DNA of 64,000 nucleotides from Helicobacter cappadocius (GTDB lineage: Bacteria > Campylobacterota > Campylobacteria > Campylobacterales > Helicobacteraceae), in assembly GCF_030688855.1 (NCBI RefSeq), contig NZ_JAUYZK010000001.1:226143-290142 (forward strand), read 5' to 3'. The translations under genes and the position numbers were made by a program. This document shows positions 25,958 to 34,604 of this stretch, one piece after another (the first letter of the stretch is position 1; every line of letters begins with the position of its first letter). Below the pieces are notes generated by a model. It saw only the letters and a program-made list of their open reading frames with translations, was not told where the DNA came from and did not search any database.

Positions 25958-26386
25958 TTATTGATTTCTATCAATAAGGCTTTTTGGAAGATTAAATAGT
26001 TCCATTAATTGTTGTTCTTTTGCACGGTGTTCCCCATTGTCTTTTTCGTGATCATATCCTAAAAGATGTAGACCTCCATGTATAAACAATAATGCTACTT
26101 CTGATTCTAAGGAGTGTTTGAGCTCCTCACTAATTGTTTTGGCCATTTGTAGATTGATAACAACGCTTCCTAGGGGTAATTTTCCATCTATAATGCCCAT
26201 ATCATCAAAAGGAAAACTCAACACATCAGTTGTGCTATCCTTAGAGCGAAAGGCTATATTTAGCTCTTTTATACCTTCGTTATCAGTAAGGATAAGTTCT
26301 ATGTTTTTTGGGGTCAAAGATTCCGCTATCCTCTCTAAAATACTAATATCAAAACAAATATTTGTTTCATTATTGATTTCTAACAT
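25958..26386 (-). CDS. ybeY: Endoribonuclease YbeY
   Basis: YbeY is a zinc-dependent RNase involved in 16S rRNA 3' maturation and ribosome quality control. The metal motif H3xH5xH is HGGLHLLGYDHEKD near the C-terminus, and LSFPFDDM and LGSVVINLQMAKTISEEL are typical. I take ATG 26386 (MLEINNET) as start: AGGA lies five bases upstream and a TATAAT at 26415-26420 precedes it. The earlier in-frame ATGs at 26452 and 26431 lie upstream of that promoter's transcript. This gives 142 residues, the normal length. Convergent with queF, divergent from speA. Confidence 0.93.
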   Translation of the reverse strand: MLEINNETNICFDISILERIAESLTPKNIELILTDNEGIKELNIAFRSKDSTTDVLSFPFDDMGIIDGKLPLGSVVINLQMAKTISEELKHSLESEVALLFIHGGLHLLGYDHEKDNGEHRAKEQQLMELFNLPKSLIDRNQ

Positions 26387-26414
26387 CTTCATCCTAATAA
26401 ATTTAAATTTCATA

Positions 26415-26420
26415 ATTATA
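26415..26420 (-). promoter_or_regulatory. Promoter -10 for ybeY
   Basis: Minus-strand TATAAT, preceded by TG, 28 bases before the ATG at 26386; it fixes the choice of the short start. Confidence 0.55.
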
Positions 26421-26458
26421 CATTGCTTCATAAGAGGAAGTATAAAACTCAATATAAA

Positions 26459-26467
26459 TGATATAAT
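26459..26467 (+). promoter_or_regulatory. Extended -10 promoter for speA
   Basis: TGATATAAT, a perfect extended -10. The transcript should start near 26474, leaving about 30 nt with AGAGGAAA before the speA ATG. Confidence 0.7.
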
Positions 26468-26504
26468 TTATCTCAATATTATTTAAGCTCAAGAGGAAAA
26501 ATTT

Positions 26505-28358
26505 ATGGTTGATTATGGAATCAAGTTTTGGTCAAATGATGATTTTATTATTGATAATGGTGTGGTTAAGGTGAATTACAAAAACAAACCCGCCTTAATA
26601 GAAATTGTAAATGAAGTTCGAGAAAAGGGATATAAAGGACCTCTTCTAATTCGTTTTCCACATTTGATTGAAAAACAAATTGAAAAAATATTTACAACCT
26701 TTGAGAGTTCTATTCAAGAATACAAATACAAGGGTAGCTTCAAAGCCGTTTTCCCTTTGAAGGTCAATCAAATGCCAAATTTTGTTCTTCCTTTGGTTGC
26801 TTGTAGTGAAGATAAATGCTACGGATTAGAAGCTGGGAGCAAGTCTGAACTTATTGTCGCGATGGCATATACAAATAAAGGATCTCCTATAACTGTAAAT
26901 GGCTTCAAAGACAAAGAAATGATAAGCTTGGGTTTTGTTGCCGCAAATATGGGACATGATATCACTTTGACCATTGAAGGTCTCAATGAGCTTGAAACTA
27001 TCATTGAAGTTGTCAAGGAAATGGGAGAACCTTATCCAAAAATAGGTTTGAGGATTCGCTTACACAGCACAGGTACTGGGATTTGGGCAAAAAGTGGAGG
27101 GATTAATTCTAAGTTTGGTCTTACAAGCACTGAACTTTTAGAAGCAATAAAACTTTTGGAAGATTCTCACTTGCTCCATAAATTTACAATGATTCATTTT
27201 CACATAGGGAGTCAAATTAGCGATATTTCTCCTCTAAAAAAAGCTATTCGAGAGGTGGGAAATATTTATGCAGAACTTAGAAAGATGGGAGCAACCAGTC
27301 TTACTTGTGTAAATATTGGAGGTGGGTTGGCAGTGGAATACACCCAGCATGAGGGAAGCAATAATCGCAATTATACTTTGAGTGAATTTAGCGGAGATGT
27401 TGTCTTTTCCTTGAAGGAGATTGTGAAAAACAAAAAAGAACCTGAACCTGATATTTATATTGAGTCTGGACGATATATTTCTGCCAATCATGCTGTACTC
27501 ATTGCCCCAGTTTTGGAGTTGTTTTCTCAAGAATATGATGAAAAAGCTCTTAAACTGAAAGAAAAAAATCCTCCCTTGATAGCTGAAATGCTTGATTTAT
27601 ATCAAAGCATGAGTGAAAAAAATGCGATTGAGTATTTGCATGATAGTTTTGATCATATGGAATCTTTGCTGACTTTATTTGATCTGGGTTATATTGATTT
27701 GCAAGATAGAAGTAATACCGAAGTGCTTGTGCATTTGATTATCAAAAAAGTTATCAAACTTCTTAAGTATAAAAATCATAATGATATTATTCGTATTCAA
27801 GAGCAAGTTCAGGAACGATATTTGTTGAATTGCTCATTTTTTCAGAGTTTGCCTGATTATTGGGGATTAGGTCAAAATTTTCCTGTGATGCCACTAGATA
27901 GGCTTAATCGTAGACCTACCAGAAGTGCCAGTTTATGGGATATTACTTGCGATAGTGATGGAGAGATCACATTTGATTCTTCTAAGCCCTTGTTTTTGCA
28001 CGATGTAGATGTAACCAAAGAAGAATATTTTTTAGGATTCTTTCTTGTGGGGGCATATCAGGAAGTCTTAGGAATGCGACACAATCTTTTTACCCATCCT
28101 ACGGAATTGAGTGTTGTTTTTGATGATGATCTCAATAAAGGCTATGAAATAGAAAATCTCTTAGAAGCCCAAACAATTTTAGATGTATTAGATGATTTGG
28201 ATTATGATACAAAGGAAATTGAACGTATCTTAAAACAACGTATTGAAGAAAATCAGGATATTGATGAAGAGACAAAAAAAGAAGTAATGGGTCAGCTTTA
28301 TATTATGCTAAGTGAGAATGGCTACCTTCGAACAATAGCAAGCAGTGAGAAAAATTGA
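26505..28358 (+). CDS. speA: Biosynthetic arginine decarboxylase
   Basis: SpeA is a PLP enzyme that makes agmatine from arginine for polyamine synthesis. The PLP lysine is in FKAVFPLKVNQM (about residue 88). EAGSKSELIVAMA, MIHFHIGSQISDI, CVNIGGGLAVEY, ESGRYISANHAVLI and the C-terminal MRHNLFTHPTELSVVF match the family. At 617 residues it has the large insert and C-terminal domain of the SpeA group. It has its own extended -10 promoter divergent from ybeY. The gene ends 32 bases from the convergent Hof gene. Confidence 0.97.
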   Translation: MVDYGIKFWSNDDFIIDNGVVKVNYKNKPALIEIVNEVREKGYKGPLLIRFPHLIEKQIEKIFTTFESSIQEYKYKGSFKAVFPLKVNQMPNFVLPLVACSEDKCYGLEAGSKSELIVAMAYTNKGSPITVNGFKDKEMISLGFVAANMGHDITLTIEGLNELETIIEVVKEMGEPYPKIGLRIRLHSTGTGIWAKSGGINSKFGLTSTELLEAIKLLEDSHLLHKFTMIHFHIGSQISDISPLKKAIREVGNIYAELRKMGATSLTCVNIGGGLAVEYTQHEGSNNRNYTLSEFSGDVVFSLKEIVKNKKEPEPDIYIESGRYISANHAVLIAPVLELFSQEYDEKALKLKEKNPPLIAEMLDLYQSMSEKNAIEYLHDSFDHMESLLTLFDLGYIDLQDRSNTEVLVHLIIKKVIKLLKYKNHNDIIRIQEQVQERYLLNCSFFQSLPDYWGLGQNFPVMPLDRLNRRPTRSASLWDITCDSDGEITFDSSKPLFLHDVDVTKEEYFLGFFLVGAYQEVLGMRHNLFTHPTELSVVFDDDLNKGYEIENLLEAQTILDVLDDLDYDTKEIERILKQRIEENQDIDEETKKEVMGQLYIMLSENGYLRTIASSEKN

Positions 28359-28390
28359 TTTTTTGCCTTATTCTAAATAGCCTAAAATTT

Positions 28391-29752
28391 TCATAAACGT
28401 ACAATAAGGTTGAACATAAAATAACTTCTGTCTCCTAAATTTTTTGGTGTGTCCGTTTTTGTGATGGGGCCTCTTGCGTATGCAGGGACATCTTTGGTGG
28501 GTATCCAAAACTTAGAGTTGTATCCCGCAAAGGTCTCATCTAGGTAATATGCCAATACCCCTTTTAAGGTCACATTTGGAGTCCAGTTGTATGAAGCTAG
28601 AATACCAGCTGTATTTTCTGTGCTTCGATAGGACCAAGTTCCTCTATAAAATAGTCCTAACACGGTATTTTTAAGAGTCGTTGTTGTGGCATTTACTAAA
28701 AAACTTTGGGAATCTTTTGCTAGAAAATCACTCATCCATAAATTAGCATAATAGCTGTTGTCATAAATGCCTACCATTCCAGGATTTCCATAAGTTCCGA
28801 GCATCGCATTAAAATTTCCAAAATTCTTAAAATAACTCAATTGAACTTGATAGTCTTTTAAAAAACTGAAACTTTGCAAGATATAAATATTCCCAGCATC
28901 TTTGCCTGGACTCAAAAAAGGAAAAAGTAGTTTTGTTCCGGGTGAATATGCTTTGTGATGGAATCTTTCATAAGAGGCTGTGATATAGGTATACCATAGA
29001 AAGGTATTTTTATCCCCCACACTTGCTTTAAAAGAAAATCCTGGTATTGTGTAATAATCAGGAACAGAGTATATATAAGGACGGATTTTGATCTTCTTGT
29101 TTTGGGTATGATATTCTAAGCTCAAATGATACAGTCCATTTGGTATGCTTTTATTCTGAAAGTCCCATACCCAAGCTCCAAAAGCTGTAGTCAAATCTGA
29201 AACTGCCAACGCCTTGAGTAAAAAATTATCACCTGAATAAATGTATTCCCCACCTTGTGCTGTTGATTTTATCCAATCATCATCTTCCACGATAAATCTT
29301 CCTATGCGCAGGAAATTGTTTGGATCATCGTATCCTATAAAAGCACGATAAAATAAAAAACGATGAAATTCAATCGCTTCAGGATTATTTTTTCTTGTAT
29401 CATCAGGGACGGGATAGGCTCCATTGTATGTATAAGCAACTCCACCGAAATACCCTAAAGACACTTTTAATTTTTTTTCATCACTGATATTGTAGTCATA
29501 GTCTCCATAAAATTTTAGACTTGTGTAAGCAAAACTATCTTGAGGATAGATTCCATCGTTAGCATTTTGAAGACCTTTTATTTTGTCAGTTGAATTAATT
29601 GTCGCAGGATGAGTAAAAGCAGTCCTACTCAGTAAATTTGCTTCAGCTCCTAAAAAGAATTGATTTTTCCCATAATCTCCTATATTTTGTTGAGCATTCA
29701 AAAGGGTTGCATATCCAAGCAAAATAATCAAACTCAATTTTTTATGTAACAT
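28391..29752 (-). CDS. Hof-family outer membrane protein (OprD-like), first copy
   Basis: This 453-residue protein has a signal peptide (LSLIILLGYATLLNAQ). The mature part consists of alternating beta strands ending in RSYFMFNLIVRL. IGRFIVEDDDWIKSTAQGGEYIYSG resembles the IGR-x-x-DTP region of OprD-type porins used by the Helicobacter Hof group. I place the start at ATG 29752 behind GGGGGAA; the in-frame TTG at 29764 adds only four residues. A 12-bp inverted repeat lies 22 bases upstream. With a second Hof gene at 31116-32495 it flanks a secreted peptidase gene. Transported substrate is unknown. Confidence 0.8.
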   Translation of the reverse strand: MLHKKLSLIILLGYATLLNAQQNIGDYGKNQFFLGAEANLLSRTAFTHPATINSTDKIKGLQNANDGIYPQDSFAYTSLKFYGDYDYNISDEKKLKVSLGYFGGVAYTYNGAYPVPDDTRKNNPEAIEFHRFLFYRAFIGYDDPNNFLRIGRFIVEDDDWIKSTAQGGEYIYSGDNFLLKALAVSDLTTAFGAWVWDFQNKSIPNGLYHLSLEYHTQNKKIKIRPYIYSVPDYYTIPGFSFKASVGDKNTFLWYTYITASYERFHHKAYSPGTKLLFPFLSPGKDAGNIYILQSFSFLKDYQVQLSYFKNFGNFNAMLGTYGNPGMVGIYDNSYYANLWMSDFLAKDSQSFLVNATTTTLKNTVLGLFYRGTWSYRSTENTAGILASYNWTPNVTLKGVLAYYLDETFAGYNSKFWIPTKDVPAYARGPITKTDTPKNLGDRSYFMFNLIVRL

Positions 29753-29773
29753 TTTTTCCCCCAAATGTATGAT

Positions 29774-29804
29774 TTTATTGTAAATGGGTAATATTTACAA
29801 TAAA
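29774..29804. promoter_or_regulatory. 12-bp perfect inverted repeat upstream of Hof gene
   Basis: TTTATTGTAAAT, a 7-nt spacer, then ATTTACAATAAA. The half-site TTGTAA/TTACAA is symmetrical, and the centre lies about 37 bp before the Hof ATG, where an operator would block transcription. As RNA it could also form a leader hairpin. Confidence 0.6.
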
Positions 29805-29874
29805 GTATGTATCAATGATATATAAAATGGAATTGTAAGCAAAAGAATTTTGATTTATTAGAATATTTTTATAT

Positions 29875-29880
29875 TATACT
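29875..29880 (+). promoter_or_regulatory. Promoter -10 for secreted peptidase gene
   Basis: TATACT, giving a predicted leader of about 95 nt before the ATG at 29982. The ribosome site AAAGGAG precedes that ATG. Confidence 0.4.
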
Positions 29881-29981
29881 ATTACAAAAAGAAACAATGT
29901 CAGTAGAATCTTTTAAGATCGATCAAAGATACTGCTGAATATTGAATATCAAGAGTAGTTAATACTTTCAAAGGAGTTTTT

Positions 29982-31073
29982 ATGTATAGATTTTTTAACA
30001 TAGGTTTTAAGATTATTGTTTCTATTTTCAGTGTAGTACTTATAACTCAAGCTTTATATGCAAAAGATAGTCCGAGTATTGATAAGTCTCTAGGAGAAAA
30101 CCCTGACGCATTTTTGATTTTGCAAATCCCAAATAATGATCAAAAAATATCAAAACTTGCCATTGACAAAAAGGCTTACATCAAAATCAATGGAATACAA
30201 CAATATATTATGATTAAAGGAGAAAATCTCAACAATCCTGTGCTTTTGTATCTGCACGGAGGACCTGGACTTTCTGGAATGGGAAAAGAACCTTTGATGC
30301 GAAATTTGGAAAAACTCTACACTGTTGTGTATTGGGATCAAAGAGGGACTGGGAAAACATATGAAAAAAATCACAGCTCAGATCAAATAGATCCAAAAAA
30401 TAAACCCACCATAGATAATATGATTGAAGATACTAGGCAAGTGGTACAATATCTTAAAAAAATATTCCATAAAAATAAAATAGCCATATTGGGGCATAGT
30501 TGGGGGAGTGTTCTTGGAAGTGAATTTGTTTTAAAATATCCTGAAGATGTTTTGTATTATATAGGTGTGGGACAGGTAACAAATGCGATGGAAGATGAGA
30601 GGATTGTTTATGAACACTTATATGATATTGTAAGCAGGAGTGGAAATAAAGAAGATTTAAAAGCATTGAATAAAATTTCCAAATATCCTTATTTCAAAGA
30701 TGAGAATGAAATTTTTAAGGACCTCATAATGGTGCGTACTTTACAGGCGAAATATAAAATCATTAATACTGATATTAAACCAACAGCAAAATCTCAAAAA
30801 AGCTATCACAAAAATGGACCCATCTACAGTAATATCTATAAATATATGATGGGTTTTGATCTCTATAAAACCACTGATTATAAAATTCCTGTGTATTATA
30901 TTTTGGGAATGCACGATTGGCAGGTTCCAACGGTGAATGCGATTAAATATTTTTATAAAATCAATGCTCCAAAAAAAGAGTTATTTTTAATTCCAAATGC
31001 AGGGCATAGCACAATGACCGATCAGCCTAGAGCGTTTTTTAATGCTTTAAAAGTTATTTTAGAAACAAAATAA
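29982..31073 (+). CDS. Exported proline-iminopeptidase-like alpha/beta hydrolase
   Basis: This 363-residue alpha/beta hydrolase resembles prolyl aminopeptidases (family S33). HGGPGLSGMG forms the oxyanion region near residue 89, YWDQRGTGKTY follows, and GHSWGSVLGSE holds the nucleophile serine. DWQVP near residue 310 and the histidine of NAGHSTMTDQ complete the triad. An N-terminal hydrophobic segment (residues 8-27) ending ALYAKD indicates export to the periplasm or outer surface, unlike cytoplasmic Pip enzymes. It lies between two leftward Hof genes, which hints at a peptide-use locus. Proline specificity is family-based only. Confidence 0.85.
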   Translation: MYRFFNIGFKIIVSIFSVVLITQALYAKDSPSIDKSLGENPDAFLILQIPNNDQKISKLAIDKKAYIKINGIQQYIMIKGENLNNPVLLYLHGGPGLSGMGKEPLMRNLEKLYTVVYWDQRGTGKTYEKNHSSDQIDPKNKPTIDNMIEDTRQVVQYLKKIFHKNKIAILGHSWGSVLGSEFVLKYPEDVLYYIGVGQVTNAMEDERIVYEHLYDIVSRSGNKEDLKALNKISKYPYFKDENEIFKDLIMVRTLQAKYKIINTDIKPTAKSQKSYHKNGPIYSNIYKYMMGFDLYKTTDYKIPVYYILGMHDWQVPTVNAIKYFYKINAPKKELFLIPNAGHSTMTDQPRAFFNALKVILETK

Positions 31074-31079
31074 CTCATA

Positions 31080-31107
31080 TTAAGGTGCTACTCTTGATGC
31101 ACCTTAA
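31080..31107. terminator. Bidirectional terminator hairpin
   Basis: TTAAGGTGC and GCACCTTAA, nine perfect pairs around a 10-nt loop, between the convergent peptidase and second Hof genes. The U-run after the stem is weak on both strands. Confidence 0.6.
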
Positions 31108-31115
31108 CTTATAAG

Positions 31116-32495
31116 CTATTTTAGAAAGTTGTATTTCATATATATGGCTAGATAGCTTCTATCTGAAGTGTTTCCGGGATTGTTTGGAGAGGGTGGAGCA
31201 TAAGATCCTACTTGGTAGCCAGGTTTTGTTTCATTTTTAAAAAATTCTACAAACGCTCCTACTAAAATCCCTTCTTTTTTGAAGTTATATGACCCGCCTA
31301 TTCTTATGGCTTGTTCATTAGCTCTTCTTGAATAGGTCAATCTACCCAAGACTGACCAGTCAAAATCTTTTATATGCCCACCTCCAAATAAATAGGGAGT
31401 GAAAGCATCTGCACCAATGGTATTGGATACTGATTGTCCGATGTCATATACGGAGTTATCCCAAATATCAATCATCAAGACTGTGTTGCCCCTATTGCCT
31501 AAATAACCATTAGCATTTCCAAAATTTTTATGAACACCAAGACCAATATTATAAAAACTGATTTTGAAAGTTTGTGTGAAATCTACTGAGACGGAGAATT
31601 TATCATTGTAGTTTCCATATCTAAGTTTTCCCATAGCATTTGGACCAGAAAAAGGGGTAAAGATTAGAAACCTTGTGTCTGATCCCCAGCCTTTTTGTGC
31701 TAGAAATTCAGGACTAGTTTCATATGAAACTTTGAGAGATGGGATATAGTATAAAGTGGGATAAAAATAAAAATTTGGACGAATGGTTAGACCATTTTTG
31801 CGATAATCCATCCCGATAAAATACATACCCAAGTTTGCTTGATAGCCTTTTTTAGTTGTTATAGAATAAGGTGAATACCAGTCATATATCCATCCAGCCC
31901 AAGAGGCATTTGCTCGACCAAAACTCGCCTCAAAAAAAGCTCTAAAATCTTTGTATTTAAATACCAAATCTAGCCCTTGTGTGTATGAGGAAAAAAGATC
32001 AGCATAAGAGTTAGAGGCAACAGGGTATCTTCCTCCCCAGAATTCAAAAAATTCAGAGTTATAATGCAAATAGGTTGTGGGAAAAAGAACATTATGAGTG
32101 AATTTCCCCGCATCTAGCTGTCCATAAGGAACATTTCCAAGATAACCCACCCAATAACCAACATAATTGTAGGCAAACCCATCAGGAACATACAAACTTC
32201 CATCAGCTGTTCTATCTGATTTTGTAGAATCATAAAGTATTTCTCCTGCTGTACCGGAAAATCCAAAATCAAGAGATGAAGAATTACCCTTTAGAAGTTG
32301 CATATTTACGCCTAAAAATACAGACAATGCACTATAACTTTCAGTTGGAAAGATACCCTTACTCGCATCAATGTATTTAGGATTATTGATATTGAAACCT
32401 TTTTTATTCCAAGAACTTATCCAGCCATCAAATTGATAATCAAGCGAGAGAGCAGAGGAAATCACCATTGCACATAGAAGGAAAATTTTACACAT
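31116..32495 (-). CDS. Hof-family outer membrane protein (OprD-like), second copy
   Basis: This 459-residue protein has a signal peptide (MCKIFLLCAMVISSALS) followed by a beta-barrel sequence with many aromatic, alternating strands (DYQFDGWISSWNKKGFNINN; GQLDAGKFTHNVLFPTTYLHY; EFFEFWGGRYPVASNSYAD). It ends in RSYLAIYMKYNFLK. It shares layout with the first Hof (ASKGIFPTESYSALSVFLG here, NDGIYPQDSFAYTSLKFYG there), so the two are paralogues that have diverged strongly. Ribosome site AAGGA precedes the ATG. A run of nine T in its promoter spacer could vary expression. Confidence 0.8.
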   Translation of the reverse strand: MCKIFLLCAMVISSALSLDYQFDGWISSWNKKGFNINNPKYIDASKGIFPTESYSALSVFLGVNMQLLKGNSSSLDFGFSGTAGEILYDSTKSDRTADGSLYVPDGFAYNYVGYWVGYLGNVPYGQLDAGKFTHNVLFPTTYLHYNSEFFEFWGGRYPVASNSYADLFSSYTQGLDLVFKYKDFRAFFEASFGRANASWAGWIYDWYSPYSITTKKGYQANLGMYFIGMDYRKNGLTIRPNFYFYPTLYYIPSLKVSYETSPEFLAQKGWGSDTRFLIFTPFSGPNAMGKLRYGNYNDKFSVSVDFTQTFKISFYNIGLGVHKNFGNANGYLGNRGNTVLMIDIWDNSVYDIGQSVSNTIGADAFTPYLFGGGHIKDFDWSVLGRLTYSRRANEQAIRIGGSYNFKKEGILVGAFVEFFKNETKPGYQVGSYAPPSPNNPGNTSDRSYLAIYMKYNFLK

Positions 32496-32523
32496 ATTTC
32501 ATCCTTAATATTTGTGTTATTCG

Positions 32524-32552
32524 TTTATATTCTAAAGCAAATCAAAAAAAAA
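32524..32552 (-). promoter_or_regulatory. Hof promoter with T9 tract near -35
   Basis: Minus-strand TATAAA at 32524-32529, with nine consecutive T (32544-32552) in the spacer and -35 position. Length change there would alter promoter geometry, as described for some H. pylori adhesin promoters. Confidence 0.4.
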
Positions 32553-32742
32553 CGATAAAATAAAGATTTTTTTGAATATATTTTTATGAGATATGTTACA
32601 AAAAGTATTTTTATAAAAGTTTTTGATACATAAAGTTACATTTTATTTTTGAGAAAACCTAGATTAATGTCTTAATAAAAATTCTTTGGATTTAAACATG
32701 CAAGAGATAATTTAGTATGAAGAATCTTTGAGGTTACGAAAA

Positions 32743-32833
32743 TGGCGGACAGGGAGGGATTCGAACCCTCGGTAATCTTGCGACTACGCATCCTTAGCAG
32801 GGATGTGGTTTAAGCCAACTCACCCACCGGTCC
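32743..32833 (-). tRNA. tRNA-Ser (anticodon GCU)
   Basis: The minus strand folds as a 91-nt class II tRNA including encoded CCA at 32743-32745. The anticodon loop CTGCTAA is flanked by ATCC/GGAT, reading AGC/AGU codons. A long variable arm and the T-arm GAGGG-TTCGAAT-CCCTC are present. The acceptor pairs GGACCGG with CCTGTCC, leaving one C-U mismatch at the fifth pair. Discriminator is G, as usual for serine. The gene stands alone between the second Hof gene and fabD, in a 470-bp region otherwise without open frames. Confidence 0.95.
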
Positions 32834-32910
32834 AACGAAAATAATATTGTATTGATCCATTATTGGAAGTGTAATTCTAACTGAACGCATTAAAAAAATC
32901 AAGTAAAATA

Positions 32911-32919
32911 TGTTAAAAT
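32911..32919 (+). promoter_or_regulatory. Extended -10 promoter for fabD
   Basis: TGTTAAAAT, an extended -10, 47 bases before the fabD ATG. It would drive fabD, mtnN and the two pseudopilin genes. Confidence 0.6.
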
Positions 32920-32965
32920 TCTCACCTCAATTAAATATTCCAAAATATTCAAACAAAGGTCATCT

Positions 32966-33892
32966 ATGAAATATGCTTTTATTTTTCCTGGTCAAGGAAG
33001 CCAAAGTATCGGCATGGGCAAAGAGTTCTACGATAACTTTAGCGTAGCCAAAGATCTTTTTGAGAGAGCCTCTCAAAGTATCAAGGTGGACATGAAAAAA
33101 TTATTATTTGAAGAAAATGATCAAATTAATCAGACCGCATTCACACAACCTGCTATCTTTTTGGTGAGTTATGTTGCCCATACAATATTTCAAGAAGAAT
33201 GCTCTTTGTTGCCAGAAATTGCACTTGGGCATTCATTGGGAGAAATTAGTGCTTTAAGTATCGCAGGAGCACTTAGTTTTGAAAACGCAATGATTTTAAC
33301 TCACAAAAGGGGAGAGTTGATGCAAAAGGCTTGTGAGGGTAAAGATGCTGGAATGATGGTTGTAGTCGGGTTAGAGGATGAAAAACTTCAAGATTTCTGC
33401 ACAAAAGAACAATCTGAGGGCAAAAGCATCTGGTGTGCAAACTACAATGGAGATGGACAAATAGTTCTTGCCGGAACAAAAACAGATTTAATGGCAGCAG
33501 AATCTAGCATAAAAGAAATGGGGGCAAAAAGAGCATTGCTTCTTCCTATGTCAGTGGCTAGTCACTGCCCTATTTTGACAGATATTTGTGGTGACTTTAA
33601 AGTGTTGCTAGATGAATTATTGAGCGAGAATTTTTCTCTAAGTGTGCTTTCAAATGCAACAATGGAAGCTTATAATACAAAACAAAGAGCGATTGAATTA
33701 TTATCTGATCAGCTTGTTAAACCCGTGCTTTATAAGCAATCTATCAGAAAGCTTAGCAACGATGTGGATATGTTTATAGAATTTGGTCATGGGGGAGTGC
33801 TAAAGGGACTAAATAAGAGATTGAGTGAGAAAACCACATTAAATGTGGCTAATTTGCATTCGCTCAATGAGGTCATCACTCAGATAAAATAA
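32966..33892 (+). CDS. fabD: Malonyl-CoA--ACP transacylase FabD
   Basis: FabD loads malonyl groups on ACP for fatty-acid synthesis in the cytoplasm. Signatures: FIFPGQGSQSIGMGKEFYD at the start, QPAIFLVSY, GHSLGEISAL with the nucleophile serine at about residue 92, MSVASHCP with the catalytic histidine, and IEFGHGGVLKGLNKR at the C-terminus. Length 308 is standard. Together with fabZ at the left end it places two fatty-acid genes in the window. mtnN follows ten bases later. Confidence 0.97.
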   Translation: MKYAFIFPGQGSQSIGMGKEFYDNFSVAKDLFERASQSIKVDMKKLLFEENDQINQTAFTQPAIFLVSYVAHTIFQEECSLLPEIALGHSLGEISALSIAGALSFENAMILTHKRGELMQKACEGKDAGMMVVVGLEDEKLQDFCTKEQSEGKSIWCANYNGDGQIVLAGTKTDLMAAESSIKEMGAKRALLLPMSVASHCPILTDICGDFKVLLDELLSENFSLSVLSNATMEAYNTKQRAIELLSDQLVKPVLYKQSIRKLSNDVDMFIEFGHGGVLKGLNKRLSEKTTLNVANLHSLNEVITQIK

Positions 33893-33902
33893 AGGAAAAC
33901 AT

Positions 33903-34604
33903 ATGAAAATCGGTATTATTGGTGCAATGCGTGAGGAAATTACTCCTTTACTTGAGATATTTGGCAAATATGAAGAATTCAGCTTAGGGGGCAATCGTTT
34001 TTATTGTATTTCCTATAAGGATTCTCAAATCTTTATCGCTTATAGCAAGATAGGCAAGGTGCATTCTGCTTTAACTGCTTCAAGCATGATATTGCATTTT
34101 GGATGTGAAAAAATCATTTTCAGCGGTGTTGCTGGAGGATTGCGAAGTGATTTGAAGGTAGGAGACTTGATGATTGCTACTAAACTTTGCCAACATGATG
34201 TAGATATTACAGCTTTTGGACATCCACTTGGGTTTATTCCAGAGAGTAAGGTGTATGTTGAGACAGATGCAGAGCTTAATGATATTGCACGAACTGTGGC
34301 AAAAAAACATGACACCTTGCTCAAAGAGGGCATCATCGCTTCAGGAGATCAATTTATTGCTAGTGGTCAAAAGAAACAATGGCTTATTGAGAATTTTTCT
34401 GCTGATGCAGTTGAGATGGAGGGAGCTTCTGTAGCTGTTGTGTGTGATTTGCTGAATGTACCTTTTTGTATATTCCGATCTATTAGTGATAGTGCAGATG
34501 GAGAAGCAGATGTGAGTTTTGATGAATTTTTAGATAGTTCTGCACGCGTTTCGGCAAACTTTGTCAAAAATATGGTAGATACTTTATTAAATATAGGGAA
34601 ATGA
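33903..34604 (+). CDS. mtnN: 5'-methylthioadenosine/S-adenosylhomocysteine nucleosidase
   Basis: MTAN cleaves adenine from methylthioadenosine and S-adenosylhomocysteine. In Helicobacter and Campylobacter it also processes 6-amino-6-deoxyfutalosine for menaquinone synthesis. MKIGIIGAMREEITPLLE with the catalytic Glu12, FSGVAGGLRSDLKVGD, IASGDQFIAS, AVEMEGASVAVVC (ribose-binding Glu) and FRSISDSADG (catalytic Asp) are all present. Length 233 is typical. The fabD-mtnN order matches H. pylori. It overlaps the first pseudopilin gene by four bases. Confidence 0.97.
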   Translation: MKIGIIGAMREEITPLLEIFGKYEEFSLGGNRFYCISYKDSQIFIAYSKIGKVHSALTASSMILHFGCEKIIFSGVAGGLRSDLKVGDLMIATKLCQHDVDITAFGHPLGFIPESKVYVETDAELNDIARTVAKKHDTLLKEGIIASGDQFIASGQKKQWLIENFSADAVEMEGASVAVVCDLLNVPFCIFRSISDSADGEADVSFDEFLDSSARVSANFVKNMVDTLLNIGK

